Below, piece by piece: positions 41,562 through 50,663 of a stretch of DNA of 64,000 nt. The DNA comes from Bryobacterales bacterium (GTDB lineage Bacteria > Acidobacteriota > Terriglobia > Bryobacterales > Bryobacteraceae), in NCBI GenBank assembly GCA_020847045.1, contig JADLCT010000102.1, positions 1 through 64,000 on the forward strand, written 5' to 3'. The stretch's first letter is position 1, and each line of letters begins with the position of its first letter. The translations under genes and the position numbers were made by a program. The notes beneath the pieces were generated by a model that worked only from the letters and a program-made list of their open reading frames with translations, was not told the origin of the DNA and made no database searches.

Positions 41562-43372
41562 GGAACTCGGGAATGCTCGTGGCGCTGGGCCTGGCGGCGT
41601 GCTCCGGGCTATGGGCGCAGGACGAGGCCGGGCTCGAAAGGGAGTTCCGCGCGCGGGCGCGCACCGTGCTGGAAGCACATGCCTCGCGGCGTGGAGCGGC
41701 GGTGGGCTACAACACCATCGCCGCGGCGCTGCATTTGAAGCAGAACGCTCCGTGGCTCTCCGAGCGCACCATAGAAATGCTGCGCGACCCCTGGGGCGAC
41801 ATGTTCTGGCAGTTCCCGGTGATCGCAGTGATGTACAACGACCGGGGGCAGTTGACGCCCGAGGCGCGCCGCCGCTTGCGCGACGCCTGGCGGACCTACA
41901 TGCCCTACCGGGGCGACACGGAGAACCACTGGCTGCTCTACTATACGTCGCTCTATCTGGCGGCGCAGCTGTATCCCAACGAGCCGGGTTCGTCATGGTT
42001 TACGGGCAAGAGCTCGGAGGAGAACCTGAGCGAGGCCCGCGAGTATCTCTACTCATGGATGGACCTGACGGTCACCAAGGGGCAGGGCGAGTACGACTGC
42101 ACGCATTACATCGGCGTCTACCTGCTGCCGCTTTCCTATCTGGCCGAGTGGAGCCAGGATCCCGTCATGCGCCAGAGAGCGGTGAAGATGCTCCAGTGGC
42201 TGATCGCCGACTTCGCCGTGGAGTTGACGGGCGGTGCGTTCGGAGGGTCGCACTCGCGAACCGACGACTCGGCGGTGCTGGAACCGGGCGTGAACGTGGC
42301 GGCCGATCTCGCCTGGCTGTTCTTCGGCCTGGGAAAACCGTCGGCGGGCTATGGCGGCTATCCGCTCTACTATTTGACGGCTTCGGCCTACCGCCCGCCC
42401 ACGGTGCTGCACACGCTGGCCACCGAACGCGGGACGCCGTATGTGCACCGCGAGCGGAAGCGCACGCGGAACCGCTGGCGGTTCACCGATGAGAAACACG
42501 CGCCGGTCTACCGGACCGCGTACATCAGCCGTTCGTACGGCGTGGGGTCGGATCAGGGTGGTCTTTTGCAGCCCGTGCAACAGCACTCCTGGGACCTGAC
42601 ATGGAAGGTGGATGACCCGGCGGGGGTGAACAACACGATCTTCTCGACGCACCCCTATTCGGGCCTCTACGAGTTGCAGATGTACTTCACCATGCACCCG
42701 GACTATGCGGTGGAAGCCGTGGCGCGGTCGAAGCGGAGCTACGATTCAGCGGACAAATTTTTGAGTGGATCGCCGGACGAGCAGATTCACCAGGACCTGG
42801 ATACGGTGGTCGCTCTCTACAACATTCCCGAGGGAACACGTTTTCCACACATCAACGGTTTCTTCTCGAAGGACCTGCGCGAGTTGACCGAAACGGGCAC
42901 GGGCGAGCGTCCGGGCTGGATTTTTGCGCGTGGCGGCGGCGCGTGGATCGCCTACCGGCCGCTGGCCCCCTACGAGTGGCGCTCGCTGGAGCCGCACGCC
43001 TGGATGCCGGCTTCCTCGGCGGGCGGGCGGCGTCTCTACAGCCCGCACCTGCGCAATGGAACCGTGCTGATGGCCGCCGAGCAGGACGAGTACCCGACAC
43101 TGGCGGCGTTCCGGTCCGCCGTGGAGGCTCTGCCGTTGGAGGTGACGCTCGATCCCGCGCCGGCGGTGAAGTTGCGAACGTTGCGCGGGCATGTTCTCGA
43201 AGCGCGATGGAATGAACCCCTGCGCGTCGATGGCCGCGCCGTGACACGGGAGAACGCCAGGCTCTTCGAGGGGCCGTTCGTGAACGGGGATGCGCGGAAA
43301 ATGACCATACGCCACGCCGGCCGGGAACTGGTGGTGGATTTGAGTGATCTTGCGGCGGACGTTCGCCGCTAG
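41558..43372 (+). CDS. Secreted protein, probable alpha/alpha-toroid with beta-sandwich
   Basis: 604 residues starting at a GTG that overlaps the preceding stop. The signal peptide (about 1-22) contains a Cys at LAACSGL, so a lipoprotein is possible. The first half is Trp/Tyr-rich and helical (FWQFPVIAVMYND, DCTHYIGVYLLPLSYLAEW), which suggests an alpha/alpha-toroid like those of heparinase or alginate-lyase families; the second half is beta-rich. I do not recognise an exact family or see proven catalytic residues. The coupled BNR propeller suggests polysaccharide processing. Confidence 0.65.
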   Translation: MRNSGMLVALGLAACSGLWAQDEAGLEREFRARARTVLEAHASRRGAAVGYNTIAAALHLKQNAPWLSERTIEMLRDPWGDMFWQFPVIAVMYNDRGQLTPEARRRLRDAWRTYMPYRGDTENHWLLYYTSLYLAAQLYPNEPGSSWFTGKSSEENLSEAREYLYSWMDLTVTKGQGEYDCTHYIGVYLLPLSYLAEWSQDPVMRQRAVKMLQWLIADFAVELTGGAFGGSHSRTDDSAVLEPGVNVAADLAWLFFGLGKPSAGYGGYPLYYLTASAYRPPTVLHTLATERGTPYVHRERKRTRNRWRFTDEKHAPVYRTAYISRSYGVGSDQGGLLQPVQQHSWDLTWKVDDPAGVNNTIFSTHPYSGLYELQMYFTMHPDYAVEAVARSKRSYDSADKFLSGSPDEQIHQDLDTVVALYNIPEGTRFPHINGFFSKDLRELTETGTGERPGWIFARGGGAWIAYRPLAPYEWRSLEPHAWMPASSAGGRRLYSPHLRNGTVLMAAEQDEYPTLAAFRSAVEALPLEVTLDPAPAVKLRTLRGHVLEARWNEPLRVDGRAVTRENARLFEGPFVNGDARKMTIRHAGRELVVDLSDLAADVRR

Positions 43373-43378
43373 AAGCGC

Positions 43379-45628
43379 TTACGAATCGCGCCGCGTGAGC
43401 AGGCGGATTCGCCTGATCTCCATTTCGGCCGGCGCCGGCTCGTCCCAGGTCTGTACAATGAGCGGCCCGGCCTTGTCGAGATCCTCGATGGGGATGTTGA
43501 CCACCTGAACCTCCGTCCGCGGCCGCAGCGGGGTGCGGAACAGATAGTCCGGTCCGGACGCCGCCAGCAACCCGAGTCCGGTACGCCCCGCGCGGACGGC
43601 AATCTCGATGCGGAGCAGCAGATCTCCGCTAAACGCCTTGGGCCGCTTGAAGCGCAACTCGGCGGCGTATTGCCACGGGACGCTGGGCGTGCGCAGCGTG
43701 AGGGTCTTGCGGAAACGGCTCAGTGTGCCGCAGCCGATGTTCAGCCGGCTGCCGTCGATGTGAATTCCTTCGGCCACCGTCCGTAGCTCGGCGTCCTCCA
43801 GCGTGGAGAGATAAAAAGTGTTGTCGCCGAGCACTACCGTTCCCCCGGCGGACTGCCCGGGAGTGGACATGGAGGCCGGGCGGTGCTCCCACTCCTCGCG
43901 CAGCGCGCTCCAGGCGTCGCGCAGCCCCTGCGAGGGGTGCAGGCGGCCGCTCATACGCGTGTGCAGAGTAAGAAGGTCCTCGAAGCGGCGTGGGTGGGCG
44001 GTGGCGGAGATGCGGCCGGAGTGGCCCACCTCGTTCACGCTTGTGGCGGCGAAGGAAAAGCGCGGCGTGGTTTGTGACATGAGCGCGAGGATGAGGTAGC
44101 TGTCCTCGGCGGTGTCCATTTCCGGGTCGGCCAGCAGCGGTTCGTCGAGCAGATCGCGAGAGGCGGTGAAGCTATTGGTGGCGATGCAGCCGGCGATCTG
44201 TTCCAGGCGCCCGCTCGCCTGCAAGCCGTAGCGGACCAGGTGGCGGTTGTCGAAGCCGCTGCCCATGGCCACGCGCGCCTCGGCCTCAACCGTGATCGAG
44301 CCGGAGAAGGCGAAAAACCGGGACTGCGGCGCGGCGGGAAACGGGCGGAAGAGCTCCTCGAAATGGTTGGAGAAGAGCCAGTCGTCGTCGTCCAGTATGG
44401 CGAAATAGCCGCTTTCAATCGCGTGCAGGCCGGCCCACAGGCTGCGGCTGCAGTTGCCGCCGGGGGATTCGACGACCCGGATGCGCTCGATGTTGGCCCA
44501 CTCCGCGCCGGTGATGGATGAGAGGTCCAGGGCGTGGTGGCGGACCAGGATGAGATCGAAGCGGCCGTAGGTTTGCCGGGAGATGGATTCGACGGCGCGG
44601 CGCACCATCGTGGCGGGCTGGAGGCCGCAGCGGATAATGACCGAGATGAGAGGGTTGTAGCGCTGGCGCGCTTCGCTAAGACGCGCCTGGCGCCGGCTCG
44701 AATGGCGAAGGTGGTGCGCGGCCGCATTGGCCAGCAGCGCCTCGGCGGAGAACTTCTCCTCGAATATGCGCCGCGCCTCGGCGGCGCGTTGCAGTGCGGC
44801 GGCGGGGTCGGCGTAGATGCGTTCGCGGGCGTCGAGGATCTGTTGCAACAGTTGCGGGTCGGCTAGCCGCTGGTCAATGTAATAAAGACTGTCGCCAAAG
44901 TGTTCGCGCAGCCAGGGAATGGCCGAGGCGATGCACAGGGCGCCCGCCGAGGAGACTTCAAACACGCGGTTGGAGATGACGTCGTCGCGGAAGTGCTTGT
45001 CCGAGAGCAGACACAACCCGGCGCCGCATTCCGCGTAGAACGCCTGTACGGAATGGCCGTCGAAGGGAGGAGCGCCGCAATAGGCGGCGGGTTCGATGTC
45101 CCGCCAGGCATCACGAGGTCCACAGATGGCGATGCCGGGCTCGTGGCTCAACATGCGGAAGAGACGGGCGCGGCGGCGGTCCCAGTTGGTGCCGAAGTAG
45201 GCGATGCGCAGGCGGCGTTCACGCAGGATGGACTCGAGGGGAGCGGCGTGGTCCAGGCGCTGGCAGGAGTTGTAGTAAACGCCCACCTCCTGATCCCGGC
45301 CGATGGAAAAGGCCACGTCGCGTGCGAAGCGGCGCATGACGCCGGCCAGGGCGAGCCAGCCGTCGTGCGTGCGCAGGTTGTTGAAGAACTGCCGCTCGGA
45401 GAGGTAGGTTTCGCGCGGGTCGTGCAGGACGCCGTAATGGGGGAAGTCGTTCAGCTTGGGGCGGGTGGAGGCGGGGGCGAGAACGAAGTCGGGCGAACAG
45501 GCGTCCACCTCGGCGCTGTGGGAGCAGTGAACCACCTCGTGTCCCAATCGTTCCCCGGCGATGCGCAAGGAGTGGTACGCCTGCGTTTCAGCCGAGTTTG
45601 GGAACTGATTCAGAAATGCAATTTTCAT
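43379..45628 (-). CDS. Multidomain glycosyltransferase (GT4/CgeB-like plus GT2) with C-terminal beta domain
   Basis: 749 residues, start at the ATG at 45628. The N-terminal region (1-320) resembles CgeB/DUF3880-type glycosyltransferases (the SNRVFEVSSAGALCIAS stretch). A GT2 family A-type domain follows, opening LISVIIRCG and containing the DDDDW metal-binding motif near residue 408-412. The last 180 residues look beta-rich and have no clear assignment. It may build a surface polysaccharide by two activities in one chain. There are no other sugar genes nearby, so the acceptor is unknown. Confidence 0.78.
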   Translation of the reverse strand: MKIAFLNQFPNSAETQAYHSLRIAGERLGHEVVHCSHSAEVDACSPDFVLAPASTRPKLNDFPHYGVLHDPRETYLSERQFFNNLRTHDGWLALAGVMRRFARDVAFSIGRDQEVGVYYNSCQRLDHAAPLESILRERRLRIAYFGTNWDRRRARLFRMLSHEPGIAICGPRDAWRDIEPAAYCGAPPFDGHSVQAFYAECGAGLCLLSDKHFRDDVISNRVFEVSSAGALCIASAIPWLREHFGDSLYYIDQRLADPQLLQQILDARERIYADPAAALQRAAEARRIFEEKFSAEALLANAAAHHLRHSSRRQARLSEARQRYNPLISVIIRCGLQPATMVRRAVESISRQTYGRFDLILVRHHALDLSSITGAEWANIERIRVVESPGGNCSRSLWAGLHAIESGYFAILDDDDWLFSNHFEELFRPFPAAPQSRFFAFSGSITVEAEARVAMGSGFDNRHLVRYGLQASGRLEQIAGCIATNSFTASRDLLDEPLLADPEMDTAEDSYLILALMSQTTPRFSFAATSVNEVGHSGRISATAHPRRFEDLLTLHTRMSGRLHPSQGLRDAWSALREEWEHRPASMSTPGQSAGGTVVLGDNTFYLSTLEDAELRTVAEGIHIDGSRLNIGCGTLSRFRKTLTLRTPSVPWQYAAELRFKRPKAFSGDLLLRIEIAVRAGRTGLGLLAASGPDYLFRTPLRPRTEVQVVNIPIEDLDKAGPLIVQTWDEPAPAEMEIRRIRLLTRRDS

Positions 45629-45920
45629 GACGCCGGTCCGCCACACGCGGAGCGCCGGGAGACCCGGCCCAAACCCTGGCCAGCCAAATCATATCCTATC
45701 GAAAATGTTGTGGGGAGTCGCTGGTTTCCGAATGAAATCGCGCTCATCGTTGGTTTGGAGGCGCGCCGGGCGCCGCCGTTTCCGCCGGGCGTACGGTAGG
45801 CCGGAACGGTTTTACCCCAGGCGAGCAAACCGGGGCGAACTTTTTTCCACCTCTTTCGTCTGTAGCTGACATGGGACTTCTGGGAATGAGGCGGCCGCGG
45901 CGGGCCGGGTGTCTGGCCGT
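45629..45920. other. Intergenic region between divergent genes
   Basis: About 290 bases. On the minus strand TATGAT (45688-45693) is a fair -10 for the glycosyltransferase gene, but its -35 is poor. I see no gene or RNA here. Confidence 0.4.
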
Positions 45921-46871
45921 ATGCTGACCGCCCCGGAAAAGCCGGCGAGTCCAAGCCGGGAAGAGGTGTTGCAGGCGCTGGAGCATTTGCTCTCCAGCCG
46001 CCGTTTCATCCGCGCCGGGCGGCATTCGCGCTTTCTGCGGTACGTCGTCGAGGAGACCTTGAACGGCAATGGCCACCAGTTAAAGGAAAGCCTGCTGGGC
46101 ATCGAGGTGTTCGGGCGTCCGGCGGGCTATGATCCGCGCGTGGATCCGGTGGTGCGTGTCGAGGCGGCGAAGCTGAGGAGCCGGATCGAGGAATACTATC
46201 GCGAGGACGCTCCTGAACAGGGCGTTGTGGTTGATTTTCCACGTGGAAGCTACATGCCGCGCTTCCGCTACGGAGCATCGGCGGCGGAGGTAGCGTCTCG
46301 GGACGCGGACGGGAAAACGGACAAACCGCCACAGCCGGAACCGGCCACGGAAACCCCGGCGCTTCGGCCAGACAGGACTTGGCCGAGGTGGGTATTGGCA
46401 GCCATCGCGGTATTGACGCTGGCGGGCGGCGCCATGTGGGTGCAGGCACGTGTTGCGCACAGCGGCGTGGTTTTGGCTGTGCTTCCGCTGGAAGACCTGT
46501 CGGCGGGCAGGATGGGATTGTTGCCCGAAACACTGACGGCCGAACTCCGCTCCAGGCTGAGCAGAAGCGGCGGAATCCAGGTTGTCTCCAAAACGAGCTC
46601 GCGCGCGGCGGTCAAGCCGCTGACGCCGCAGGCCGTGCAGAATGCGCCGGAGATTGGCCGGGACCTGGGCGCCGGCATGCTTCTGGAAGGTGCTATGCGG
46701 CTGGGCGGAGCTCCGGAACGGCTGGCCGTGATGCTGCAACTGGTGGACGCGCGCAGCGGGCTGGTGGTGTGGACGGGACGGTTCGAGTGCGACGCGGGGC
46801 TGTGGGAAGAGGGCGCGCTGGATTCGATGGCGAGCCAGGTGCGCTCGGCGGCGCTTGCGCACGGCGGGTAA
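45921..46871 (+). CDS. Membrane protein with winged-helix-like N-terminal domain and FlgO/TolB-N-like C-terminal domain
   Basis: 316 residues; a GTG four codons earlier (45909) is an alternative start. The first 110 residues match the domain that opens adenylate-cyclase-like and TPR proteins in acidobacteria and rhizobia (LSSRRFIRAGRHSRFLRYVV, YDPRVDPVVRVEAAKLR). A membrane helix lies at about 155-175, then a C-terminal domain resembling FlgO or the TolB N-terminal fold (VVLAVLPLEDLSAG, LEGAMRLGG). It may be a transcriptional or signal-sensing membrane regulator. A DNA-binding role is inferred from the N-terminus only. Confidence 0.7.
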   Translation: MLTAPEKPASPSREEVLQALEHLLSSRRFIRAGRHSRFLRYVVEETLNGNGHQLKESLLGIEVFGRPAGYDPRVDPVVRVEAAKLRSRIEEYYREDAPEQGVVVDFPRGSYMPRFRYGASAAEVASRDADGKTDKPPQPEPATETPALRPDRTWPRWVLAAIAVLTLAGGAMWVQARVAHSGVVLAVLPLEDLSAGRMGLLPETLTAELRSRLSRSGGIQVVSKTSSRAAVKPLTPQAVQNAPEIGRDLGAGMLLEGAMRLGGAPERLAVMLQLVDARSGLVVWTGRFECDAGLWEEGALDSMASQVRSAALAHGG

Positions 46872-46919
46872 GAGGAGGCCGTGGTCGCCTAGAATGAAGG
46901 AGTCCCCTCGTCTGGCTCC

Positions 46920-49436
46920 ATGACCCTCCGCCGCAAGCCTGAAGTAATGGCCCCCGCCGGCCACTGGCCCCAACTGCGGGCGGCCATTGAGGCGGGCGCC
47001 GATTCGGTGTATTTCGGCCTGCACCACTTCACGGCGCGGGCCAAGGCTGGTTTCGATCTTTCCGAACTGCCCGAGGTGTTCCACACTTTGCACGGGCGCG
47101 GCGTGCGCGGTTTTGTCACGTTCAACACGCTGGTATTCGATCACGAATGGCGGGAGGCGGCGCGTACGCTGGCGGCGATTGCCGAGGCGGGCGCCGATGC
47201 CATCATCGTGCAGGACGTGGGCGTGCTGGCGCTGGCTCGCGCCGTGGCGCCGGACCTGGAACTGCACGCCTCCACGCAGATGAGCATCACGGATGCGCGC
47301 GGGGCGCGGTGGGCGGCCGGTATGGGAGCGCGGCGCGTGACGCTGGCGCGCGAGTTGTCGTTGGATGAGATTGGAAGCATCGCGCGAGAAGCGCCCGTGG
47401 AACTGGAAGTATTCGTGCATGGGGCGCTGTGCGTGGCGTATTCGGGCCAGTGTTTTTCCTCGGAGGCTTGGGGCGGGCGAAGCGCCAATCGCGGGCAGTG
47501 CGCGCAAGCTTGCCGGCTGCCGTATGAGCTGCTGGTGGATGGCGTGCAAAAGCCGCTGGGCGAAGCGCGGTATCTGCTCTCGCCAGGTGACCTCTACGCC
47601 CTGCGCCAGGTGCCCGAGTTGACCCGAATCGGAGTGGCGGCATTGAAAATCGAGGGGCGCTACAAGGACGCCGGTTACGTTGCAGCCGCGACGCGAGCCT
47701 ACCGCCAGGCTGTCGACGATGTCTGGGAGGGGCGGGCGTTGACGGTGAGCGCCGGGGAGGAGTTGCGGCTCGAACAGGTCTATTCACGCGGGCTGGGACC
47801 ATACTTCCTCACGGGCACGGATCACCAGGCGGTGGTGCGCGGACGGGCGCCGCGGCACAGAGGCGTGCTGATGGGCCGTGTGGTTTCGGTGCAGCCGCCG
47901 GAGGTTTGGATCGAACCCGGCGCGCCGCACTCGATTGCGCCCTTGAAGCCTGGCGATGGCGTGGTGTTCGACGCGGCGGCGTGGCGCGATCCGGGTGAGG
48001 ACGAGGAAGGCGGCCGCTTGTACACGGTGACGCACGCGCCGGATGGCCGGCTGGCGCTGCAATTCAAACAGGGCGGCCTGCGATTCGGCCGCATTCGCGC
48101 GGGCGATCTTCTGTGGCGGACGCATGATCCGGCCCTGGATAAGGTGTTGCGAGTCTATACGGAAGCGGCGGCGCCGGTGCGGCGGCAACCGGTCGCCGTG
48201 GAGGTGTTGGCGCGTGCGGGCGAGCCTTTGCACACGGTGTGGCGATTGACCGGCCAGCCGGAGATCTGTGTGGAGGCGCGCGCGCCGCAGCCCCTGATGG
48301 CCGCGCGGAACAGGACGCTGGACAAGGCGCAGTTGCAGGCTCAGTTCGAGCGTTTGGGCGGTACGGCGTACGAACTGGCGTCGCTCTCGTTTTCCTGTGA
48401 AGAGGCCGTGTTTGCGCCGGTGTCTGTGCTCAAAGAGGTGCGCCGCGAGGCCGTGGCCGGGCTCAATGCGCTACTGGAACGGCCGGTGGCGCATACGGTG
48501 CGTGATGCGATCGAGGCCGCTGAAAAGCTGTGGCCCAGGCCGCCCGAAGCCCGTTCCATGCGGCAGCTCCAACTGCATCTGCTGGTGCGTACGCCGGAGC
48601 AGTTGGAGGCGGCGCTGCAACTGGCGCCGGCGTCGATCACGCTGGACTATCTCGATCTGTACGGTCTGAAGCCGTCGGTGGAGCGCGTCCGCGGGGCTGG
48701 TCTTCCGGTGCGTGTGGCCACTCCGCGCGTGCTGAAGCCGGGCGAGGAGCGCATTGTCGAGTTTCTGCTGCGCCTGGGCGCGCCGCTGCTGGTGCGGCCC
48801 GCCGGACTGTTGCATGATCTGGCGCAACGGGAAAACACGCCGGAGATGACCGGCGACTTCTCGTTGAATGCGGCCAACGCGGTATCGGCGCGAGCGCTGC
48901 TGGCCATGAAGCTGGAGCGCATAACGCCCACTCACGATTTGAACGCGGAACAGGTGGCGGCGCTGGCGCGCGCCTGCGGCGGGGAGCGGGTGGAGGTGGT
49001 TGCCTATCAGCACCTGCCCGTCTTTCATACCGAGCACTGCGTGTTTGCGCGGTTCCTGTCGGAGGGAAAAAGCTACGAAGATTGCGGGCGGCCCTGCGAA
49101 CGCCACCGCGTGGAGGTGCGCGACGTGAACCAGCGTGCGCATCCCGTGATGGCCGACGTGGGCTGCCGGAATACGGTGTTTGGGGCCGAATCGCAGGAGG
49201 CAAGCGCGCACCTGGAACTGTGGCGGGGGGCCGGCATCGGGCATTACCGCCTGGAGTTCGCCCATGAATCGGGCGGGCAGGTGCGGGCCGTGACGGAAGC
49301 CTTCGCGCAGGCCCTGCCTGGCGCCATTACGGCGGCGCAGTTGCGTCACAGACTGCTGCGGGCCGCGCCGCAAGGCATCACCGAGGGCAGCCTGTTCGTT
49401 CCCGCACAATACAAGTCGCTCCCCGTGTTGCGATGA
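46920..49436 (+). CDS. U32-family peptidase (RlhA/TrhP-like) with DUF3656 domain
   Basis: 838 residues. It opens MAPAGHWPQLRAAIEAGADSV, the U32 start, and has the family signature EVFVHGALCVAYSGQC with conserved cysteines, followed by RGQCAQAC. Four cysteines may bind an Fe-S cluster, as in RlhA and TrhP. The middle part looks like the collagenase-like DUF3656 region. Members of this group hydroxylate cytidine in 23S rRNA (RlhA) or uridine in tRNA (TrhP). It is longer than E. coli RlhA (about 650). Substrate is not assigned. Confidence 0.85.
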   Translation: MTLRRKPEVMAPAGHWPQLRAAIEAGADSVYFGLHHFTARAKAGFDLSELPEVFHTLHGRGVRGFVTFNTLVFDHEWREAARTLAAIAEAGADAIIVQDVGVLALARAVAPDLELHASTQMSITDARGARWAAGMGARRVTLARELSLDEIGSIAREAPVELEVFVHGALCVAYSGQCFSSEAWGGRSANRGQCAQACRLPYELLVDGVQKPLGEARYLLSPGDLYALRQVPELTRIGVAALKIEGRYKDAGYVAAATRAYRQAVDDVWEGRALTVSAGEELRLEQVYSRGLGPYFLTGTDHQAVVRGRAPRHRGVLMGRVVSVQPPEVWIEPGAPHSIAPLKPGDGVVFDAAAWRDPGEDEEGGRLYTVTHAPDGRLALQFKQGGLRFGRIRAGDLLWRTHDPALDKVLRVYTEAAAPVRRQPVAVEVLARAGEPLHTVWRLTGQPEICVEARAPQPLMAARNRTLDKAQLQAQFERLGGTAYELASLSFSCEEAVFAPVSVLKEVRREAVAGLNALLERPVAHTVRDAIEAAEKLWPRPPEARSMRQLQLHLLVRTPEQLEAALQLAPASITLDYLDLYGLKPSVERVRGAGLPVRVATPRVLKPGEERIVEFLLRLGAPLLVRPAGLLHDLAQRENTPEMTGDFSLNAANAVSARALLAMKLERITPTHDLNAEQVAALARACGGERVEVVAYQHLPVFHTEHCVFARFLSEGKSYEDCGRPCERHRVEVRDVNQRAHPVMADVGCRNTVFGAESQEASAHLELWRGAGIGHYRLEFAHESGGQVRAVTEAFAQALPGAITAAQLRHRLLRAAPQGITEGSLFVPAQYKSLPVLR

Positions 49437-49503
49437 CCGCCGGCGCGATCGGCGCACGGGCGGGGCGTTCTGCTCAGGTCCGCCAGAAGTTACACTTGAG
49501 GTC

Positions 49504-50628
49504 ATGTTCCTCCGTCGAGTTTCCCTGGCGCTGCTACTGGCTTGCGCCGTGTATGCAGCGCCCAAGCCGCACAAGCGCGCCAAGAACGTGATCATCTTTC
49601 TCGCCGACGCGGGCGGCATCCCCACGCTGAACGCGGCGTCGTGGCTCGGCTATGGAGAGCCGCAAAAGCTCTTTGTACAAAGCTGGCCGCACTTGGGTTT
49701 GTCGGATACCTCGCCCGCCGGAGGCCTGGTTACCGATTCGGCGGCGGGCATGACGGCGATCGTCACTGGCCAGAAGACGCACAACGGGGTAATCTCGATG
49801 GACGCCTCGACCGTGAAGGGCAAAACCGACGGCGTCTCGCTGAAGACCCTGCTTGAGTACGCCGAGGAGCACGGGCTGTCGACCGGCGTGGTCTCCAACG
49901 TCTCCATCGCCGATGCGACGCCGGCGGCCTGTTACGGGCACGCCAACGACCGCGGCAAGCAGGCCGAGCTCTATCAGCAGATTTTCAAGCCGCGTTTCGG
50001 CGACGGCGTCGATGTGGTTCTCGGCGGCGGCCGGAAGAAGATTTACGGAGATACAAAGAAACTGGGCGTGGATCTCGACGCCGAAGCGAAGGCGCACAAG
50101 CGGACCATCTATTCCTCGGTGGCGGAGATTCCAGCGTCCGACATGCGTCCGCTGGCTTTGCCGGAGGACTCCGAAGACGTGCCGGCCATGGCCCACGTGG
50201 CGTTGGACCGGTTGTCGAAAAACCGCAAGGGCTACTTTCTGATGATCGAGTGGGATGCGCACACGAACAACCCGGAGCGCGGGTTGGGCAACGTGGTGAA
50301 CTTCGACAAGCTGATTCGCGAGATCGCCTCGAAAGTGGACCTGCGCGACACTCTGCTGCTGTTCACGGCGGACCATTCGTTCGAGTTGCGCAATGTGGGC
50401 GGCAAGCGCGGCGAGTCCATTCTGAAGGGCTGGGAAGAGTGGAGGAAGTCCCACAAGGCGGATGAGCCGGTGTCGATTCCGGCGCTGCGCATTGGACGTT
50501 CTCACACCGGCGAAGAGGTTCTGGCGGCGGCGATGGGTCCGGGCGCGCAGCGTGTGACGGGGTTCTTCCCCAATACACACCTGTTCGATGTGGTGATGGC
50601 GGCCTACGGCTGGAAGCCCGGGAAATAA
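49504..50628 (+). CDS. Alkaline phosphatase, PhoA family
   Basis: 374 residues with a signal peptide (about 1-19). The nucleophile motif is TDSAAGMTA (Ser in TDSAA), and metal ligands appear as EWDAHTN, TADHSF and GRSHTGEE. The first metal motif reads FLADAGG rather than the usual GDGMG, with the Asp still present. It should hydrolyse phosphomonoesters in the periplasm. Family members are usually around 450 residues, so this is a compact one. It lies 36 bases before the fucosidase gene on the same strand. Confidence 0.88.
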   Translation: MFLRRVSLALLLACAVYAAPKPHKRAKNVIIFLADAGGIPTLNAASWLGYGEPQKLFVQSWPHLGLSDTSPAGGLVTDSAAGMTAIVTGQKTHNGVISMDASTVKGKTDGVSLKTLLEYAEEHGLSTGVVSNVSIADATPAACYGHANDRGKQAELYQQIFKPRFGDGVDVVLGGGRKKIYGDTKKLGVDLDAEAKAHKRTIYSSVAEIPASDMRPLALPEDSEDVPAMAHVALDRLSKNRKGYFLMIEWDAHTNNPERGLGNVVNFDKLIREIASKVDLRDTLLLFTADHSFELRNVGGKRGESILKGWEEWRKSHKADEPVSIPALRIGRSHTGEEVLAAAMGPGAQRVTGFFPNTHLFDVVMAAYGWKPGK

Positions 50629-50663
50629 CGCGAGCGGGCGGCGGGATATCATACACATGATTC

